A stretch of DNA of 64,000 bases. Source: Chitinophaga solisilvae (lineage in GTDB: Bacteria; Bacteroidota; Bacteroidia; Chitinophagales; Chitinophagaceae). Below are positions 1 to 8,900 of the stretch, piece after piece (positions within the stretch are counted from its first letter, which is position 1; each line of letters starts with the position of its first letter). The position numbers were made by a program, and so were the translations under genes. The notes beneath the pieces were generated by a model. That model searched no databases and was not told where the DNA came from. It was given only the letters and a program-made list of their open reading frames with translations. The DNA is taken from positions 372,001 to 436,000 of the forward strand of contig NZ_JAABOK010000002.1 in the NCBI RefSeq assembly GCF_009928525.1, given 5' to 3'.

Positions 1-38
1 TGTTGATATAATATTATGTAATCACTAAGGTCTCCGCT

Positions 39-75
39 TATAACTCATAATTCATAATTCTTAATTCATAATTCC
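39..75. repeat. Partial palindrome arm, 7-bp ATAATTC units
   Basis: Four tandem 7-bp units of the form (C/T)(A/T)TAATTC follow a GTCTCCGCTTA stretch. This looks like the right arm of a long palindrome whose left arm lies before the window. The architecture (locus-specific inner arm, then micro-repeat outer arm) matches the complete palindromes elsewhere in the window, but the unit sequence is a different one. Confidence 0.45.
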
Positions 76-94
76 CTCCTGATAGGTGTGGGTT

Positions 95-129
95 CCTCAT
101 TCGTAATTCGCAATTCGTAATTCGTAATT
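95..129. repeat. Partial type A palindrome, right arm
   Basis: The segment reads CCTCATTCG followed by AATTCG-type heptamers in the order CGT, CGC, CGT, CGT. It is the same as the right arm of the complete element at 12186-12306. No matching left arm is present between positions 1 and 94, so the element either begins before the window or is a half element. Confidence 0.7.
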
Positions 130-138
130 ACTTCTCAT

Positions 139-146
139 TACCTTTG
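139..146 (+). promoter_or_regulatory. Bacteroidota -7 box TACCTTTG
   Basis: TACCTTTG fits the Bacteroidota primary sigma factor -7 consensus TAnnTTTG exactly and lies 18 nt before the methyltransferase ATG. No clear -33 TTG is visible, because that position is inside the palindrome arm. Confidence 0.55.
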
Positions 147-164
147 CAGCTCCAAATACGATAA

Positions 165-1337
165 ATGACAAAAGTTTTTTTAAAGAAGCAGATACAGAAC
201 AGGGTATTACTGGGGCATCCCTGGATTTTCGGGAATGAAGTAGGGGAAATCAAGGGGGATGTACAAGCCGGTGATATTGTGGATGTGTATACGCACAAAG
301 GGTTTTTCCTGGGCAGGGGTTATATCAATCCCCAGTCGCAGATACTGGTGCGCCTGCTGACACGTGATAAAAATGAGGAAATCAATCCGGAATTTTTCTA
401 CCGCCGCCTGCTGAAATGCTGGGAATACCGGCAGAAGCTGGGGTATATTGAAAATTGCCGCCTGGTGTTCGGGGAAGCGGATGATATGCCGGCCCTGGTG
501 ATCGATAAATTCAACGATTACTTTGTACTGCAGACACTGGCCCTGGGAATGGAAAGATGGAAAGATGCCATTGTGGATGCGCTGAACCGCATTTTTTCAC
601 CCAAAGGAATTTATGAAAGAAATGATGTGCCGGTAAGGGAACTGGAAGGAATGACCCAGCAAAAAGGCTTCCTCAGCGCACCTTTTGATACCAATATCAT
701 CATCAATGAAAACGGCCTGAAGTTCCATGTGGATATCGTGAATGGCCAGAAAACAGGTTATTTCCTGGATCAGCAGGACAATCGCCGGGAAATCCAGCAG
801 ATTGTGAAGGGAGCGGATGTACTGGAAGCATTCTGCTACACCGGCACCTTCTCCTGTCATGCCGGCTACTATGGCGCAAAAAGTGTAATGGGACTGGATA
901 TTTCCGAACATGCGGTACACACTGCCCAGAGAAATGCTGCGCTGAACAACCTGCAGGATGTTTGTCAGTTCCAGGCAGTGAATGCCTTCGACCAACTGAA
1001 ACAATATACCCGGGAAGACCGCAAATTTGATGTGGTAATACTGGATCCGCCGGCATTTACCAAAAGCCGTGAAAACATACAGAAGGCCGTGGTAGGCTAT
1101 AAGGAAATCAACCTGCGTGGCATGAAACTGCTGAACCAGGGCGGTTTCCTCGTAACAGCTTCCTGTACCAATCTGGTATCACCTTCGCTGTTCCTGGAAA
1201 CAATTGACGCTGCTGCCAGAGACGCCAAAAAACGCCTGCGCCAGGTTACTTTCCAGACCCAGGCAAAAGATCATCCGATCCTGAGAAATATTGAGAATAC
1301 AACTTACCTGAAATTCCTGATCGTAGAGATCGCGTAA
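165..1337 (+). CDS. Class I SAM-dependent rRNA methyltransferase, RlmI-like (PUA domain)
   Basis: The protein has 390 aa. An N-terminal PUA-type RNA-binding domain (about residues 1-75, with GHPWIFGNEV) is followed by an EEHEE-type linker and a Rossmann methyltransferase domain (about 185-390). The SAM site is around DVLEAFCYTGTFSCHA, and the catalytic-loop motif is DPPAFTKS. Length and order match COG1092 enzymes such as RlmI, which make m5C in 23S rRNA. The exact target base cannot be read from sequence, so no symbol is given. The ATG follows a TACCTTTG box by 18 nt. It is transcribed alone and converges on the leftward T9SS operon, with a shared hairpin between them. Confidence 0.9.
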   Translation: MTKVFLKKQIQNRVLLGHPWIFGNEVGEIKGDVQAGDIVDVYTHKGFFLGRGYINPQSQILVRLLTRDKNEEINPEFFYRRLLKCWEYRQKLGYIENCRLVFGEADDMPALVIDKFNDYFVLQTLALGMERWKDAIVDALNRIFSPKGIYERNDVPVRELEGMTQQKGFLSAPFDTNIIINENGLKFHVDIVNGQKTGYFLDQQDNRREIQQIVKGADVLEAFCYTGTFSCHAGYYGAKSVMGLDISEHAVHTAQRNAALNNLQDVCQFQAVNAFDQLKQYTREDRKFDVVILDPPAFTKSRENIQKAVVGYKEINLRGMKLLNQGGFLVTASCTNLVSPSLFLETIDAAARDAKKRLRQVTFQTQAKDHPILRNIENTTYLKFLIVEIA

Positions 1338-1348
1338 TAGAGAAGATG

Positions 1349-1381
1349 GCTTTTAGCGGTTGGGGAACGACTGCTAAAAGC
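1349..1381. terminator. Bidirectional hairpin between convergent genes
   Basis: GCTTTTAGC (1349-1357) and GCTAAAAGC (1373-1381) form a perfect 9-bp stem around a 15-nt loop. The stem lies directly after the methyltransferase stop and overlaps the stop codon of the convergent CTD protein. The A/T-rich stem base gives weak U-tracts on both strands. Confidence 0.6.
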
Positions 1382-1734
1382 TATTTTACTACATTAAACT
1401 TCCCGGATTCTACCAGATTCCCGCGCTGATCGCGTAACTGAAAGATATACAAGCCGTTATAGTAGTTGTCGAGGTTAACCGTTGTTCTTCCGCCAATATT
1501 CTTTATCTGCTCAATTTTCTTACCGAGAAAATTGTACACAATAAGGTCATATACGCGGTCGTTATTATGCTGTTGAATTTCAAAGTATATGATAGAGGTA
1601 GCCGGATTGGGATAAAATTTGACAAATTTGCTACCCCCCTCCGTGGCCGGTAGGGTTTTATCGCTCTGAGCTTTACCCGCAAAAGGCAAAAAACAGAAAA
1701 TAGTGATGAGAATGAGGGTAGAGGTTCTCCACAT
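1381..1734 (-). CDS. Secreted protein consisting almost only of a T9SS type A sorting domain
   Basis: The protein has 117 aa. A signal peptide (about 1-22, ending GKAQS) is followed after roughly 14 residues by a Por secretion C-terminal domain: KFYPNPATSIIYFEI, a central YNFLGKKI segment and the terminal LVESGKFNVVK. This is the typical type A CTD (TIGR04183). Normally it is appended to a large cargo; here there is almost no cargo. It sits 188 nt downstream of the PorP gene and probably has its own promoter. It may be a small surface-anchored peptide or the remnant of a larger cargo protein. Family assignment is firm; function is unknown. Confidence 0.85.
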   Translation of the reverse strand: MWRTSTLILITIFCFLPFAGKAQSDKTLPATEGGSKFVKFYPNPATSIIYFEIQQHNNDRVYDLIVYNFLGKKIEQIKNIGGRTTVNLDNYYNGLYIFQLRDQRGNLVESGKFNVVK

Positions 1735-1845
1735 AGTATTATAAAGATAAAGATTTATTCAAATATTTTCTAATTTTCGTTTGTTAATATCAACCCCACT
1801 TTACTCAACATCTTCTTTATAAAAGTAACAAACTACAAGCCATTT

Positions 1846-1894
1846 TGTTATCATAACAGTTTTTTTTATGTAAAATTTAACGCTTGTTAAATTT
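1846..1894. promoter_or_regulatory. Two small inverted repeats in the PorP-CTD spacer
   Basis: The 188-nt AT-rich spacer holds the 13-nt palindrome TGTTATCATAACA (1846-1858) and a 9-bp stem with a 4-nt loop, AAATTTAAC/GTTAAATTT (1873-1894). The second lies just after the PorP stop on the minus strand and could end that transcript. The first could be an operator for the CTD gene. A near-consensus box, TACTTTTA on the minus strand, lies at 1820-1827. Function is inferred. Confidence 0.35.
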
Positions 1895-1922
1895 GGATCA
1901 TAAGATATTGTAAATCAATTAA

Positions 1923-2954
1923 TTAAAATCTGGGGCAATTCAACCTTTCCAGCGTACTGTTGCGGCTGTTAAGGAAACTTTTGAACACCAGGGAGATTTC
2001 AAAGCCCCCGAATGTCTGACTGGCAGTCCTCAGTTTGGAAATATTGGTGTCATAACTCATCGCTATCTCATATCGCTCCATATCTATTTTGATCGTAGGA
2101 ATCACCGCATCATTCCAGCGAAGGAACAGCCCGCCGTAAATGGCGCGCGTAGACTCCAGCCCCTCATTCATCAGCCCGTAACCAATCAGTGCCCCCCCGA
2201 TATATTCAGAATAATTACCCTGATGCAGCTGATTGTAATGCGCAATGACCTTCACCCTTTCTTCTAACGGAATAGTAATACCGGCGTTGAAGGACAGTTT
2301 GGGGGATAATTCAATGTTTTTGTCATTGTAGAAGGAGATCTTCGCGCGGTTGAAATGGTAATAGGCGCCCCCGATAAAATAATTCACATCTTCTCCGATC
2401 ACACTGTTGTAACTCAGCCCGAAACCAGCATCCAGATAGGTATAGCCTTTCAGTGCCAGCTTGCCCTCTTCACCGGTAGGCGCAGTAGGATCGAAACGGC
2501 CCCCCGTATACTGGTTGTTGAATGTCATATTGCTCTGATCAAACTGCCGTTGTACCACGCCGCCCATAAAACCGAGAGACAGAAAACTGCTCTTGTCTTC
2601 ATTCAGTGACTTGTGGTAGTTGATAGCCGGGAATATTTGTGTGGACTGCATCCGGGAGGTGCCTGCCCGGTCGTATGTCAGCTGCAGCCCCGTTGTAATA
2701 TAGTCGTTACTGTTACCTACCGGAAATTTGATTTCTCCGCTGACAGTTCCTGTCTGGTACGGAACGGTAATGCTGTTCCACTGGTTGCGGTATACCGCCT
2801 GGAAACGCACATCTCCGTTGAAAATGCCTATCAGCGCAGGATTGCGGAGTATAGGCGTTTCGTAGAACTGCGAAAGATGTATATCCTGTGCAAACAACTG
2901 CTGACAAGTAATCAGGCAGAGGAAAGTCAGAAGTATATGATTGCTGGTTTTCAT
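1923..2954 (-). CDS. PorP/SprF family type IX secretion outer-membrane protein
   Basis: The protein has 343 aa with a signal peptide (1-22, LITCQQLFAQ) and then the family opening, QDIHLSQFYETPILRNPALIGIFNGD-like (residues 23-48). Beta-barrel strands with alternating aromatics follow. PorP/SprF proteins occur beside T9SS cargo with gliding-motility-associated C-termini and are needed to export or attach those cargos (SprF for SprB in Flavobacterium). The gene lies 18 nt downstream of the 950-aa PKD protein, so the pair is almost certainly co-transcribed. It probably serves as the dedicated outer-membrane partner of one or both upstream PKD proteins. Confidence 0.92.
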   Translation of the reverse strand: MKTSNHILLTFLCLITCQQLFAQDIHLSQFYETPILRNPALIGIFNGDVRFQAVYRNQWNSITVPYQTGTVSGEIKFPVGNSNDYITTGLQLTYDRAGTSRMQSTQIFPAINYHKSLNEDKSSFLSLGFMGGVVQRQFDQSNMTFNNQYTGGRFDPTAPTGEEGKLALKGYTYLDAGFGLSYNSVIGEDVNYFIGGAYYHFNRAKISFYNDKNIELSPKLSFNAGITIPLEERVKVIAHYNQLHQGNYSEYIGGALIGYGLMNEGLESTRAIYGGLFLRWNDAVIPTIKIDMERYEIAMSYDTNISKLRTASQTFGGFEISLVFKSFLNSRNSTLERLNCPRF

Positions 2955-2972
2955 GCTGGCCAGGTTGAAATT

Positions 2973-5825
2973 TTATCTGAGTAATGTTACGTTGCCTTTC
3001 AGGGTGAAAAAGTCATTGGTGTCGCAATAGGCTTCGATGAAATAAATGTATACATCGGCTGCCTGTGGCTTCCCGTTGAAATTGCCGTCCCAGCCGGCAG
3101 TGATATCGTCTATGTTGATTTTCTCCCGGTGGAAAACTTCCTGCCCCAGCCGGTTGAAAATGCGGAATGATTTGATAAATGCCACGCCTCTTCCCCGCGG
3201 ATAAAACACCTCGTTTACCCCGTCGCCATTGGGGCTGAAGGTATTGGGAATGAACACCGCATCGGTATTGCATACCAGGTCAACAGACATAACGTCACTT
3301 TTCGTACATCCGTACTGGTTAGTGCCCGTAATGCTGTACGTCATGGATTTTCTCACGGCGGCAGTGGTAAACGGCGAAGCGGGATTATCCAGGTAATCGG
3401 CAGGCGACCATTGCCATTTTACGATATCGGAGCTGCCGTTAGCCATGAGCCTTACTATATCGCCGGCGGTGACGGTCTGGTCATTGCCGGCATTGATAGT
3501 GGGCACTGCCTTCACTGCAACTTTTACAGACAGCGGCGCACTCATCGGACAGAGCGGATCATTGGTACCGCGTACCTGGTAGGTAATATCTTCTATCGGC
3601 GTAGTAATTGGGTCTGCGATGGTATTGTTGGTAAGGCCAGTCACCGGTGTCCAGTCGTAGATGGCGGCTCCGGTGGCCTTCAGCCTGATGGAACTGCCGT
3701 AGCAGGCAAAGGTATCATTGCTGACGGTCAGGTTTACTTTAGGTACCACAGCTATATCTACAGAGTCGCGGAGCGTGCAGCCGTAAGCGTTAGCCGCTTC
3801 TGCCAGATAGCGTGTATTCGTTACCGGAGTGGCGACCGGGTCCGTACAGAAAACGCAGCTGAGGCTGGCGCCGGACAGCCATTGTACGTTACCGTCAGAC
3901 TGCGCATGCAGTGTGATGCTGTTGCCTTCGCAGATTTTAGGTTGCGGAGAGGAAACACGTATATATGGCGTAGGGTTGATGGTAATGGTTTTGGTGACGG
4001 AGTCCTGGCAGTTGCGGGCGTCTGTAATCACCAGCTTCACCGGATACCCGCCGGAAGAAGTATATTTTGTGGCTGCAGGTATCTGTGCGGCGGACTTTTG
4101 CCCGTTGCCGAGGTCCCATTGCCAGGTGGCAATCGGGATATTGGGAGATGGCTGGCTGGTATTGAGGAACGTAACCGGCTGGCCTGCGCAGGTAGCGCTG
4201 TTCAGCCCGAAATCTGCTACGGGCGCCAATATCCTGATATTAGCCGTTTTAGTTACCACATCATCGCAATACGCAGGATCTTTATATTTTATGATCAGGC
4301 GGTCATCGTACACACCAGCTGCCATCCAGGTTTTGGTGTAGCTCTGGTCTGTGGTAGTATGAGAGCTGCCATCGCCAAACTGCCAGGTATAGCTTTCCAC
4401 CAGGTTTACAGGCACATTGAGCACCTGATAATTGGCTTTACTGCCGCGGCAGATGGCGCTTACGCCGGTAGTGAAATCGGCCCTGAAATAATACACTGTC
4501 TGAAAGCTGCTATGGCTGCAGCTATTGCCTGTTTCTCCGACGGTAAGTCTTACCGTATAATTATCCGGCGTTGTATAGGTATGCGTGGCATCCGCTGTAG
4601 TGACTACTGGTGAGTTATCGCCGAAATCCCACTGGTAGGTGGAATTGGCGTTAGTGCCTGCAGATGTATTGGTGAAGATAAATGTGTTTTTATTGTTACA
4701 GTCGCGGGTAACAGTAAACTTTGATACCGGTCCGGTAACGTTGATGGTAGCGGGTGGGGCGGCGGTGTAACATCCGTTGCTGCCGGCTTTCATGTTAATT
4801 GTCAGCGTCCCGTTGGCGGTGAAGGCGTGCCGTATATCGTTGGTATATACTTCTTCTTTGGCGCCGTCGCCGAAGTCCCAGCTGTAGCTGTCTGCGAACC
4901 CGGCATTTGCCAGCAGGCGCACAGGTTCGCCTACGCAGGCGTTGGTGGGGGAAACGGTGAATCCTACGTTGGACGGTGGATTGCCGGTATGTATATGTTT
5001 ATCGAAAGTTCTGGCGACCTGACAACCGCTGTTGGTAGTAACGGTAACGCCTATATGATAGGTGCCTGTCTGTGTATAAACATGGGAGACGTTGCTGCCT
5101 GCATTGGCGGCTGTCTGTCCGTCGCCGAATGACCAGTCCCAGGACTTCACCGGATCGTTGATACCATTGACGGAGGTGGCGGTGAGAGCCGCAGTAAAGG
5201 GCACACAACCGGAAGCAGGTGCGCTGAGCGTAATTTCCGGCAGGGATACGGTGATATAGGCAGCTTTCTTCAGCGAGGCCGTACAGCCGTTACTGTTAGT
5301 CACGGTGAGGGTTACGTCGTATATGCCCGCTTTGCCATAGCTATGCGGAACGAAGGCATTACCGGTAACTACCGGCGCGGTGCCGTCGCCGAAATCCCAG
5401 GTGCGGCTGACCGCGTTGGGGGTAGCATCAGTGAAATTGGCTGTATAGGGCTTACAGTTACTGACTACATCAGCGCTGAAAGCTACAGCGGGAGTGGCGC
5501 CTACTTCGAAGGTACGGTAATAGGCAGAGCTGCCGTTCGCATAAATGGCTTCCAGCGTTACTTTTTTAGGCCCGGAGGCGGTATAGGTAATCTGCGGATT
5601 GGGATCATGCGATGTTCTGCCGTCTCCGAAATCCCAGGAGTAGGAAACCGGATTACCGGTAGAAGTATTTCTGAAAGTGAGTGTAACAGGAGTACACATG
5701 GTGGCTGGTTCGGCAGTATAGGTGAAATCGGCCTTCTGAGCCAGCAGCAGGTTGCCCTGCACCAGGAATATCAGGAGCCCCAGGGCTCTCAGACACTTAG
5801 CCTGTAGGTATTTCATAGGATACAT
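2973..5825 (-). CDS. Large PKD-repeat surface protein with gliding motility-associated C-terminus (CHU_C)
   Basis: The protein has 950 aa. A signal peptide (about 1-30, ending LLLAQ) is followed by about seven PKD modules, recognised by repeated W-D-F-G-D-G cores (for example YSWDFGDGRT, WDWSFGDGQT, YTWQFGDGSS). Two Ig-like modules with paired cysteines come next. The C-terminus is the CHU_C/type B sorting domain: FIPNTFSPNGDGVNEVFYP, FRIFNRLGQEVF, GWDGNFNG and KGNVTLLR. Such proteins are exported by the T9SS and form adhesins or surface filaments. An in-frame ATG three codons in (5816) is an equally plausible start. It is the second gene of the operon, 78 nt after the 1630-aa paralog. Confidence 0.9.
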   Translation of the reverse strand: MYPMKYLQAKCLRALGLLIFLVQGNLLLAQKADFTYTAEPATMCTPVTLTFRNTSTGNPVSYSWDFGDGRTSHDPNPQITYTASGPKKVTLEAIYANGSSAYYRTFEVGATPAVAFSADVVSNCKPYTANFTDATPNAVSRTWDFGDGTAPVVTGNAFVPHSYGKAGIYDVTLTVTNSNGCTASLKKAAYITVSLPEITLSAPASGCVPFTAALTATSVNGINDPVKSWDWSFGDGQTAANAGSNVSHVYTQTGTYHIGVTVTTNSGCQVARTFDKHIHTGNPPSNVGFTVSPTNACVGEPVRLLANAGFADSYSWDFGDGAKEEVYTNDIRHAFTANGTLTINMKAGSNGCYTAAPPATINVTGPVSKFTVTRDCNNKNTFIFTNTSAGTNANSTYQWDFGDNSPVVTTADATHTYTTPDNYTVRLTVGETGNSCSHSSFQTVYYFRADFTTGVSAICRGSKANYQVLNVPVNLVESYTWQFGDGSSHTTTDQSYTKTWMAAGVYDDRLIIKYKDPAYCDDVVTKTANIRILAPVADFGLNSATCAGQPVTFLNTSQPSPNIPIATWQWDLGNGQKSAAQIPAATKYTSSGGYPVKLVITDARNCQDSVTKTITINPTPYIRVSSPQPKICEGNSITLHAQSDGNVQWLSGASLSCVFCTDPVATPVTNTRYLAEAANAYGCTLRDSVDIAVVPKVNLTVSNDTFACYGSSIRLKATGAAIYDWTPVTGLTNNTIADPITTPIEDITYQVRGTNDPLCPMSAPLSVKVAVKAVPTINAGNDQTVTAGDIVRLMANGSSDIVKWQWSPADYLDNPASPFTTAAVRKSMTYSITGTNQYGCTKSDVMSVDLVCNTDAVFIPNTFSPNGDGVNEVFYPRGRGVAFIKSFRIFNRLGQEVFHREKINIDDITAGWDGNFNGKPQAADVYIYFIEAYCDTNDFFTLKGNVTLLR

Positions 5826-5903
5826 ACCACAAATTAACGAAAAATCTATATATATTATTTTTTTGATTTTTTAACTTTTGATTTTTAGGAGATAACACCC
5901 TGA

Positions 5904-8900
5904 TTATCTGATGAGGGTGATATTTCCTTTCATGACTACCGGTTCTCCCTTATCGCACACGATCTCTGTATAATACACAAACACATCGGGGTTGAGCAGC
6001 GTACCCTTGAAACGGCCATCCCAGCCGAATGCAGGGTCGTCGGCTGTAAATCCGCCGCGCTCAAAGATCAGTTGTCCCCACCGGTTGTAAATTCTGAATA
6101 CGCGAACTGTCTGCATCCCACGGCCGCGGATATAGAATATGTCGTTCTGCCCGTCTCCGTTGGGAGAGAAGGAGTTAGGAATGAAAACATTGCCTTCATT
6201 ACATACTGTTTTAATGAGTATTTCATCTGTAGCAGTACAGCCATTCTGGTTCATCACAGTTACCCGGTAGCGGGTATCCGCTTTGGGTGTTACCAGTGGC
6301 GTGAGGCAGTCCGTACAGCTCAGTCCTGTCAGTGGCGTCCATTCGGTTTTGATGATATCCGGGCTGCCGATGGCAGGGATAGTTACCGGCGAACCGACAG
6401 GAATGACCATATCGGGGCCGGCATTTACTACCGGTGAAGGATGAACGAAAACACGGGCGCGGGCGGTATCGGTAAAGCAGCCTTTATCATCATAGCCTAC
6501 TACCTGGTAGGTGATGTTTTCTTCCGGGTTAGCCACTGGATCCGGCATATCCGGGCGGTCCAGCCAGGCGGAAGGTGTCCATTTGTAGCGGAGTGCTCCT
6601 CCGGCCAGCAGCTGTGCGTTCTTACCGGCGCACATCTGTGCATCCAGGGCATATATCTTAAACGGCAGGGTTACTGTCAGCTTCACCGAGGCTTCTTTCG
6701 TACAGCCGAAGCTGTTAGTAGCCACTACTTTGTACTCCGTATCTCTGGCCGGTGTAACCACTGGTGAAGGGCTGGTGGCATCAGAGATGTTGTAGGGAGT
6801 CCAGCTGACGGTTACTCCCGGCGCTGTATTGGCTTGCAGCTGTAATCCTTTACCGGCGCAGATATTGGCTGTCAGCGGTGTAGGGTTCAGCGCCGGCGCC
6901 GGATTTACAACAGCTGCGGCATTGGTGGTGGCCGGGCAGGAGCCGTCTGCATTAGTAATGGTTAAGGCAACCGGCGTAGTACCAAGGTCCCTGAGTTCTA
7001 TTTCAGGAGGTGTCTGCTGATCGTACTGTTGTGTGGAACCAATCAGCCACTGCCATCTGGTATTGGGTAAATTCTTATTATCGTGGCCACGGAGCTGAAT
7101 TTTACCGGAAACACAGAGCGCAGGAATAGGTTCAATAACCGGCTCCGGCTGTGGCGGCACTGTTACGGGCAGTATTTTTTTATCCTTACAGCCATAGCGG
7201 CTGGTGATCTCCAGAGATACATCATAGGAGCCGGGCCGGGGATAGTTGAAGGAGCCGTTTTCGGTTGTGGAAGTATTGGCAGGATTTCCTGTTACGCCAA
7301 AGTTCCAGCTATTGGTGAAGTTTTCGTTGCGCAGGTCTTTGGAGGTTGTTTTACTCCTGTTGGTAAATGTGATTATGCCGCCACCGCAGGCTGCTGCATT
7401 GTCTACCGTAAAATCTGCTACTGCATTATCTGCCATAATCACATCATTTCCGATTGCTTTCACGGCGCATCCCTGCGCATCTATGAGTGAAACGCGCGGC
7501 GTATAAAGCCCGGGTTTCGTATAGGTATGCGGGGGAGATACCGGTGTTTTGCTTTCCAGCACTGTACCATCGTCAAAATCCCACTGGAAGGTAACGGCTT
7601 TGTCTGCCGTAGCGGTAATGCTGACTGCCAGAGGAATACAGCCTTCGGTAGGCGTAGCGTTCAGCGTACCGTCAGGTCCCTGAATGGTTACCGGCTGCGT
7701 GGTTTCGCTGCTGCAGCCTCCGGCCGAGTATACCGTCAGTTTTACATTGTATGTTCCGGCGCGTACGTAGATATGTTCATCCGGATCGTTTTTGGTGGAG
7801 GAGCTGTTATCCCCGAAATCCCAGCGGGACGTGAGAAAATCACCGGAAGTGTTGGTGAACAGCACTTTCACCGGCGGGCACAGTTCCAGTTTGGCCGGGA
7901 AGGTAAAGGAGGCTTTCGGGTCGGGTACCGTCACCGCCTGGGTTTTGGTGATCTGATCCGTACAGCCGTTGACGGTAGTAATCTTTAGCGTAATATCATA
8001 TTTACCGGGTTTGTCGTAGGTAGTCTGCGGACGTGTGCCCGTTCCCGTTGTACCGTTCCCGAAATCCCAGGTATAATCTGCAATAGTGCCGGTCGACTGA
8101 TCCACGAATGTAAACGCCACATCCTTACAGGCGATCACTGCCGGCAGCAGAAAATCAGCTTTTACTTCTTCAAACCTGATATTCTTCTGTGCAGTTACCT
8201 GGCAGCCGAATTTATCGGTCGCCAGCAGGCTGATCGTATAGCTGTTGGGGTTAGTATAGGTATGGGTTGCGTCAGCGGGTCTGGCGGTTTTTTCTACCGG
8301 AGTACTGCCGTCGCCGAAATCCCACTTCCAGGAAACAATGTCATTACCGGCATCTATGGTTGATTTATCTGTAAAGGTGATAAGGGCATTTTTACAGGTA
8401 AGTCCGCTGAAATCAAAGTCTGTAGCAGGTCCGTGCACATCAATGATGACATCCGGCGCTACCCGTGTACACCCGTTTTTATCCACAATGGAAAACCTGA
8501 CCGTATACCTGCCGGATCTGCGGTAGATATGATTAATACCATTCAGCGGATTCAGTGCATAGCCGGGAATATCATCAATGGCGCCATCTCCCCAGTCAAA
8601 AATATATTCATTGATATTACCGGGTGTCATGTTGCTGAGTGCCAGGTGAATGGCTTTGCCTACGCACACCCAGGGGCTTTCCGGGAACATTTCCGGTTTT
8701 TCATCGATGATGTTGATGGTGCGGGTGAATTCAGATTTACAGACACCGTTGAAAATTGTCAGCTTCACCGTTTTACTGCCGGTGGTTTTGTAATCATAGG
8801 ATGGGTGCTGAAGGGTTGATGTGGCCCCGTTTTCACCGAATTCCCAGAACCATTCCCGGTGGCTGACAGGCGGCGGGCCGAAGTCAGACATATCCCTGAA

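Noticed and set aside
3411-4613. A 400-codon plus-strand frame opposite the 950-aa PKD gene
   Set aside because: The product is low-complexity and Cys/Arg-rich with no domain. It mirrors the repetitive PKD coding sequence.
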